Assembly (NCBI RefSeq): GCF_000750005.1
Contig: NZ_JPYA01000048.1
Location: 1 to 16,316, forward strand
Length of the DNA stretch: 16,316 nt
Source of the DNA: Geobacillus icigianus
GTDB taxonomy: Bacteria > Bacillota > Bacilli > Bacillales > Anoxybacillaceae
Direction of reading: 5' to 3'
How positions within the stretch are numbered: position 1 is the first letter of the stretch; every line of letters starts with the position of its first letter. The position numbers and the translations under genes were made by a program. Below, piece after piece: positions 14,406 through 16,316 of this stretch. Under the pieces are notes generated by a model that saw only the letters and a list, made by a program, of their open reading frames with translations, did not search any database and was not told where the DNA came from.

Positions 14406-14705
14406 TTACACATTCTTTAATAATTTACTAGCTATTTCAATAAACTCTTTACCATCTTCGTATGGAAAATATCGCATACTATTTTCATGCACTAGTTCCT
14501 CTATTTTTTTCCATGTCTCAAGATCTTTATTATTATATATTTGTTCTAACTTTTGAATTTCCTGTTTTAGAGCTTTTGGTACCCATTTAGGTTCTTCATT
14601 AAGAAATTCTAAAAATTTATCTTCTAATTTTGCATCGAAAAATGTCTGATTATAATATGAATCGAAAAAATACTGGAGGGTCTCAAACTCTTTTCTTATA
14701 TCCAT
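14406..14705 (-). CDS. Probable immunity protein (CdiI-like)
   Basis: This 99-residue acidic, AT-rich protein is helical, starting MDIRKEFETLQYFFDSYYNQ. It has FLNEEP, a middle helix ALKQEIQKLEQIY, and the ending YFPYEDGKEFIEIASKLL. The pattern of L..FF.SYY.Q near the start and Y.P..DG near the end resembles CdiI_2-type immunity proteins of contact-dependent or polymorphic toxin systems, which bind and neutralise a cognate toxin C-terminus. The ATG at 14705 has AGAGGTG 6 bases upstream. Base composition is far more AT-rich than the neighbours, suggesting transfer. A cognate intact toxin is not in the window. The family match is from memory and needs a profile search. Confidence 0.6.
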   Translation of the reverse strand: MDIRKEFETLQYFFDSYYNQTFFDAKLEDKFLEFLNEEPKWVPKALKQEIQKLEQIYNNKDLETWKKIEELVHENSMRYFPYEDGKEFIEIASKLLKNV

Positions 14706-14735
14706 CTCTTACACCTCTTACTTTCGTTTTTTTAC

Positions 14736-14951
14736 CTATTTCATATGGAATTTGTGTGGAAGAACGGATATAATATTCTTGAGAGGGTGAGGTTGGCGGT
14801 AACCTTCCCCCCTCGTTAGCTTATCGCTTTTTTGTTTCTTACGCTTGCACTTCGCGACCATTTCCTCAATCTCTAGCGCTGTTTTGATTAATGTCGCGAG
14901 AGCTGCAAGCGTAAAAATATTCTGATTGCAACGATATTCATTCCGTATCAC
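14736..14951 (-). CDS. Small uncharacterised ORF upstream of the immunity gene
   Basis: A 71-codon open frame starts at GTG 14951, overlapping the end of the preceding frame by 14 bases. It reads MIRNEYRCNQNIF, a hydrophobic-then-acidic helix TLAALATLIKTALEIEEMV, and a Lys/Arg-rich stretch KCKRKKQKSDK. No family is recognised. It has no clear ribosome site and may be a chance frame or the tail of a decayed gene. Confidence 0.3.
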   Translation of the reverse strand: MIRNEYRCNQNIFTLAALATLIKTALEIEEMVAKCKRKKQKSDKLTRGEGYRQPHPLKNIISVLPHKFHMK

Positions 14952-15328
14952 CTCTTGCTTTTTTGTTCATTCCAAGAAAGTGGGCGCTCTCTTCCGTTTT
15001 TTGTTTGATATATTTCCGTAGTTCTGGACGATTCTCGCCACCATGATAGTATGAACTCATCCTGAATTTGCACGTCTTCGTCCCGTTCAATTTAACATCC
15101 AAGTCGTGCAAAATCTGATGTGCATACACTAGGCCAACGCAAATGCTCCTTTGTTTTTTCATCAAGCGGAGTAATTTGCTCACGAAGATATTGCCTTATT
15201 CTCCCCGTCTCTTTAATAAATTCCGGCATTTTAGCCTGTCTTTGTTTAACTTCCTCTTTTGCTTTCCTGTATGCACCCTTTTCACCCTGCCTAAAAAGCG
15301 TAATAGCCGTACAAGATTTTTTCGGATT
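14938..15328 (-). pseudogene. Frameshifted gene remnant, possible toxin tail
   Basis: Two minus-strand frames together look like one broken protein. The first, 15328 to about 15145, reads GEKGAYRKAKEEVKQRQAKM, PEFIKETGRIRQYL and TPLDEKTKEHL. The second, about 15150 to 14938, reads VGLVYAHQILHDLDVKLNG, SSYYHGGENRPELRKYI and EESAHFLGMNKKARGDTE. The first frame dies at 15092-15094 after losing protein character near 15140. Position just upstream of an immunity-like gene suggests the C-terminal end of a polymorphic toxin, with His/Asp residues in HQILHDLD as possible catalytic ones. No family was recognised, and no ATG with a ribosome site was found. Confidence 0.45.
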
Positions 15329-15344
15329 CTATCGTTTTTTCGGG

Positions 15345-15382
15345 ATTCCCAAAAAATGAAAAATGACCGCATTTGCGGTCAT
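15345..15382 (-). terminator. Terminator of the rRNA/tRNA operon
   Basis: On the minus strand, ATGACCGC / GCGGTCAT pairs over 8 bp with a short loop and is followed by TTTTTCATTTTTT. It lies about 45 bases beyond the last tRNA. Confidence 0.85.
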
Positions 15383-15426
15383 ATCAAGGGTTTCAGCACT
15401 GTTAACCCGAACCAATCGTATGTAAG

Positions 15427-15503
15427 TGGCGTCCCAGGAGAGACTCGAACTCCCGACCGACGGCTTAGAAGGCCGCTGCTCTATCCTACTGAGCTACTGG
15501 GAC
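15427..15503 (-). tRNA. tRNA-Arg(UCU)
   Basis: The acceptor is GTCCCAG/CTGGGAC with D-arm GCTCAGTAGGATAGAGC. The anticodon loop CTTCTAA gives UCU, reading AGA and AGG. The T-arm is GGGAGTTCGAGTCTCTC. The 3' GCCA is encoded, unlike the other tRNAs of this cluster. Confidence 0.95.
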
Positions 15504-15693
15504 ATAACCAAGATGACACTCTAATCTTCATCGCTGCCCCTTCCTCTACCAGCTCACACAAAGAAGCACGATGCGTCGGGGCAACTCGCAGCCCATTCGA
15601 GGATGTCTCGCTCGTTGCTCTATCTCGCTGAGCTGCGGGAATGCAATGCAAGTGATGGCCTGACATCCTTCACCGTTTCTTTAAATAAAGAAA
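15504..15693 (-). other. tRNA spacer containing tRNA-arm-like fragments
   Basis: This spacer carries a D-arm-like AGCTCAGCGAGATAGAGCA (about 15624-15642, minus strand) preceded by CCCGC, and further left AGCTGGTAGAGG. No anticodon arm, T-arm or acceptor closes around either, so it is not a tRNA. It looks like fragments of former tRNA genes kept in the transcript. Confidence 0.5.
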
Positions 15694-15764
15694 AGCGGGT
15701 GATGGGAATCGAACCCACGACTTCAGCTTGGGAAGCTGAGGTTTTACCATTAAACTACACCCGC
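15694..15764 (-). tRNA. tRNA-Gly(CCC)
   Basis: The acceptor is GCGGGTG/CACCCGC with discriminator T at 15694. The anticodon stem TCAGC/GCTGA encloses the loop TTCCCAA, giving CCC, which reads GGG only. The T-arm is GTGGGTTCGATTCCCAT. CCA is not encoded. Confidence 0.93.
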
Positions 15765-15866
15765 ATGATTTCATTAATTTGTCCTCACAACCAAGAGGAA
15801 GGGTTGCAATAAAAATATAATCATTAACAGTTATTTTGTCAATACCTTTTTACAAAGTTGATCGGA

Positions 15867-15940
15867 CGCGCTCGAGAGGATTCGAACCCCTAACCTTCTG
15901 ATCCGTAGTCAGATGCTCTATCCAATTGAGCTACGAGCGC
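15867..15940 (-). tRNA. tRNA-Arg(ACG)
   Basis: The acceptor is GCGCTCG/CGAGCGC with D-arm GCTCAATTGGATAGAGC. The anticodon loop CTACGGA gives ACG, whose wobble A is normally deaminated to inosine by TadA so that it reads CGU/CGC/CGA. CCA is not encoded. Confidence 0.95.
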
Positions 15941-15949
15941 ATCATTGAG

Positions 15950-16021
15950 AGCGGAAGACGGGACTCGAACCCGCGACCCCCACCTTGGCAAGGTGGTGTT
16001 CTACCACTGAACTACTTCCGC
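15950..16021 (-). tRNA. tRNA-Gly(GCC)
   Basis: The acceptor is GCGGAAG/CTTCCGC. The anticodon stem CCACC/GGTGG encloses the loop TTGCCAA, giving GCC. The T-arm is GCGGGTTCGAGTCCCGT. It is the first tRNA after the 23S gene and lies 9 bases from tRNA-Arg(ACG). CCA is not encoded. Confidence 0.95.
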
Positions 16022-16197
16022 ATCATGAGAGAAATTCATTCCTTCAAAACTAGATAACCGTCGGAAGAAGCCGCGCTTCGTACTGTCTAGCTCCGGCCGC
16101 CATCGGCTCGCGACGCTTCGGTCCTGCTATGGCGGCATAGCCTCCTCGCAGACCCTCCAGCGCGTTTCGCCGATCGGCGGGGTCCTCCACTTTTCTA
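16022..16197 (-). other. 23S-tRNA spacer without a 5S gene
   Basis: In these 176 bases I find no 5S rRNA, either in sequence or as a 116-base closed structure. It contains hairpins (CGCCGATCGGCG near 16170; GCTATG/CATAGC near 16125-16140) and the motif CTAGTTTTGAAGGAA (16041-16055, minus strand), which is typical of rRNA-processing spacers before 5S genes in Bacillaceae. Confidence 0.65.
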
Positions 16198-16316
16198 GGT
16201 TAAGCCCTCGATCGATTAGTATCCGTCAGCTCCACGTGTCGCCACGCTTCCACCTCGGACCTATCGACCTCGTCATCTTCGAGGGATCTTACTCGCCTAA
16301 CGCGATGGGAAATCTC
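16198..16316 (-). rRNA. 23S rRNA, 3' end (partial)
   Basis: The minus strand carries the conserved last ~119 bases of 23S: GATTTCCCATCGCG at the window edge, then GGTCGATAGGTCCGAGGTGG, ACTAATCGATCGAGG and the terminal GCTTAACC. The last base is set at about 16198. The body lies beyond the right edge, so the operon is read right to left. Confidence 0.93.

Noticed and set aside
15481..15666. Minus-strand 61-codon frame
   Set aside because: It runs from the tRNA spacer into tRNA-Arg(UCU); it is a by-product of non-coding RNA sequence.
15143..15812. Plus-strand frames across the tRNA cluster
   Set aside because: They translate the complements of tRNA genes (GETRTPDRRLR-type peptides are a known artefact) and are not proteins.
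16022..16197. 5S rRNA between 23S and tRNA-Gly
   Set aside because: No segment resembles the conserved 5S core (CCGAAC, AAGTTAAGC) on the minus strand.

Overview
The window comes from a moderately GC-rich, spore-forming Bacillaceae chromosome, most likely Geobacillus or a close thermophilic relative. The evidence is an SspH-type spore protein with a sigma-G promoter, a YlaM-like glutaminase, an SdpR-like repressor, strong Shine-Dalgarno sites, and the style of the rRNA/tRNA spacers. Genus assignment is inference; no phylogeny could be run.

Layout, left to right. 1-516: the minus-strand start of a Lys/Ala/Glu/His-rich protein built from 58-residue (174-bp) tandem repeats, cut by the window edge. 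648-1992: a minus-strand pair, glutaminase glsA followed by an overlapping acidic protein of unknown function. 1993-2539: decayed pieces of Uma2 (DUF820) genes, a C-terminal piece on the minus strand and an N-terminal piece on the plus strand. 2488-2653: a tRNA-Pro(GGG) unit with promoter and terminator. 2693-3912: bioF on the minus strand behind a BirA-like operator. 4010-4294: sspH with a near-perfect sigma-G promoter and a terminator. 4311-5841: a minus-strand sdpR-like repressor, a stub of its sdpI partner, a YhfC-family membrane protease and a broken glyoxalase-like gene. 5860-6060: gene-less decayed DNA. 6167-7612: an HpaB-type aromatic hydroxylase. 7756-9192: a sodium/proline-type symporter on the minus strand with a terminator hairpin in its leader. 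9480-10721: an M29 aminopeptidase. 10741-11057: two copies of a 134-bp non-coding repeat and a hairpin. 11090-13867: a large minus-strand TPR plus dynamin-like protein whose GTPase motifs are degenerate. 14109-14352: another two-copy non-coding repeat. 14406-15328: an AT-rich islet with a CdiI-like immunity gene and frameshifted remnants upstream. 15345-16316: the end of an rRNA operon on the minus strand (23S 3' end, then Gly-GCC, Arg-ACG, Gly-CCC, Arg-UCU tRNAs and a terminator), with no 5S gene visible.

Most intact genes are housekeeping or single metabolic functions: glutamine deamidation, biotin synthesis, spore packaging, proline uptake, peptide trimming. Between them lie at least four decayed loci (Uma2, sdpI, VOC/glyoxalase, toxin-like islet). 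The best candidates for undescribed biology are the TPR/pseudo-dynamin protein, the 58-residue repeat protein, the two families of paired non-coding repeats, and the rRNA operon lacking a 5S gene after 23S.
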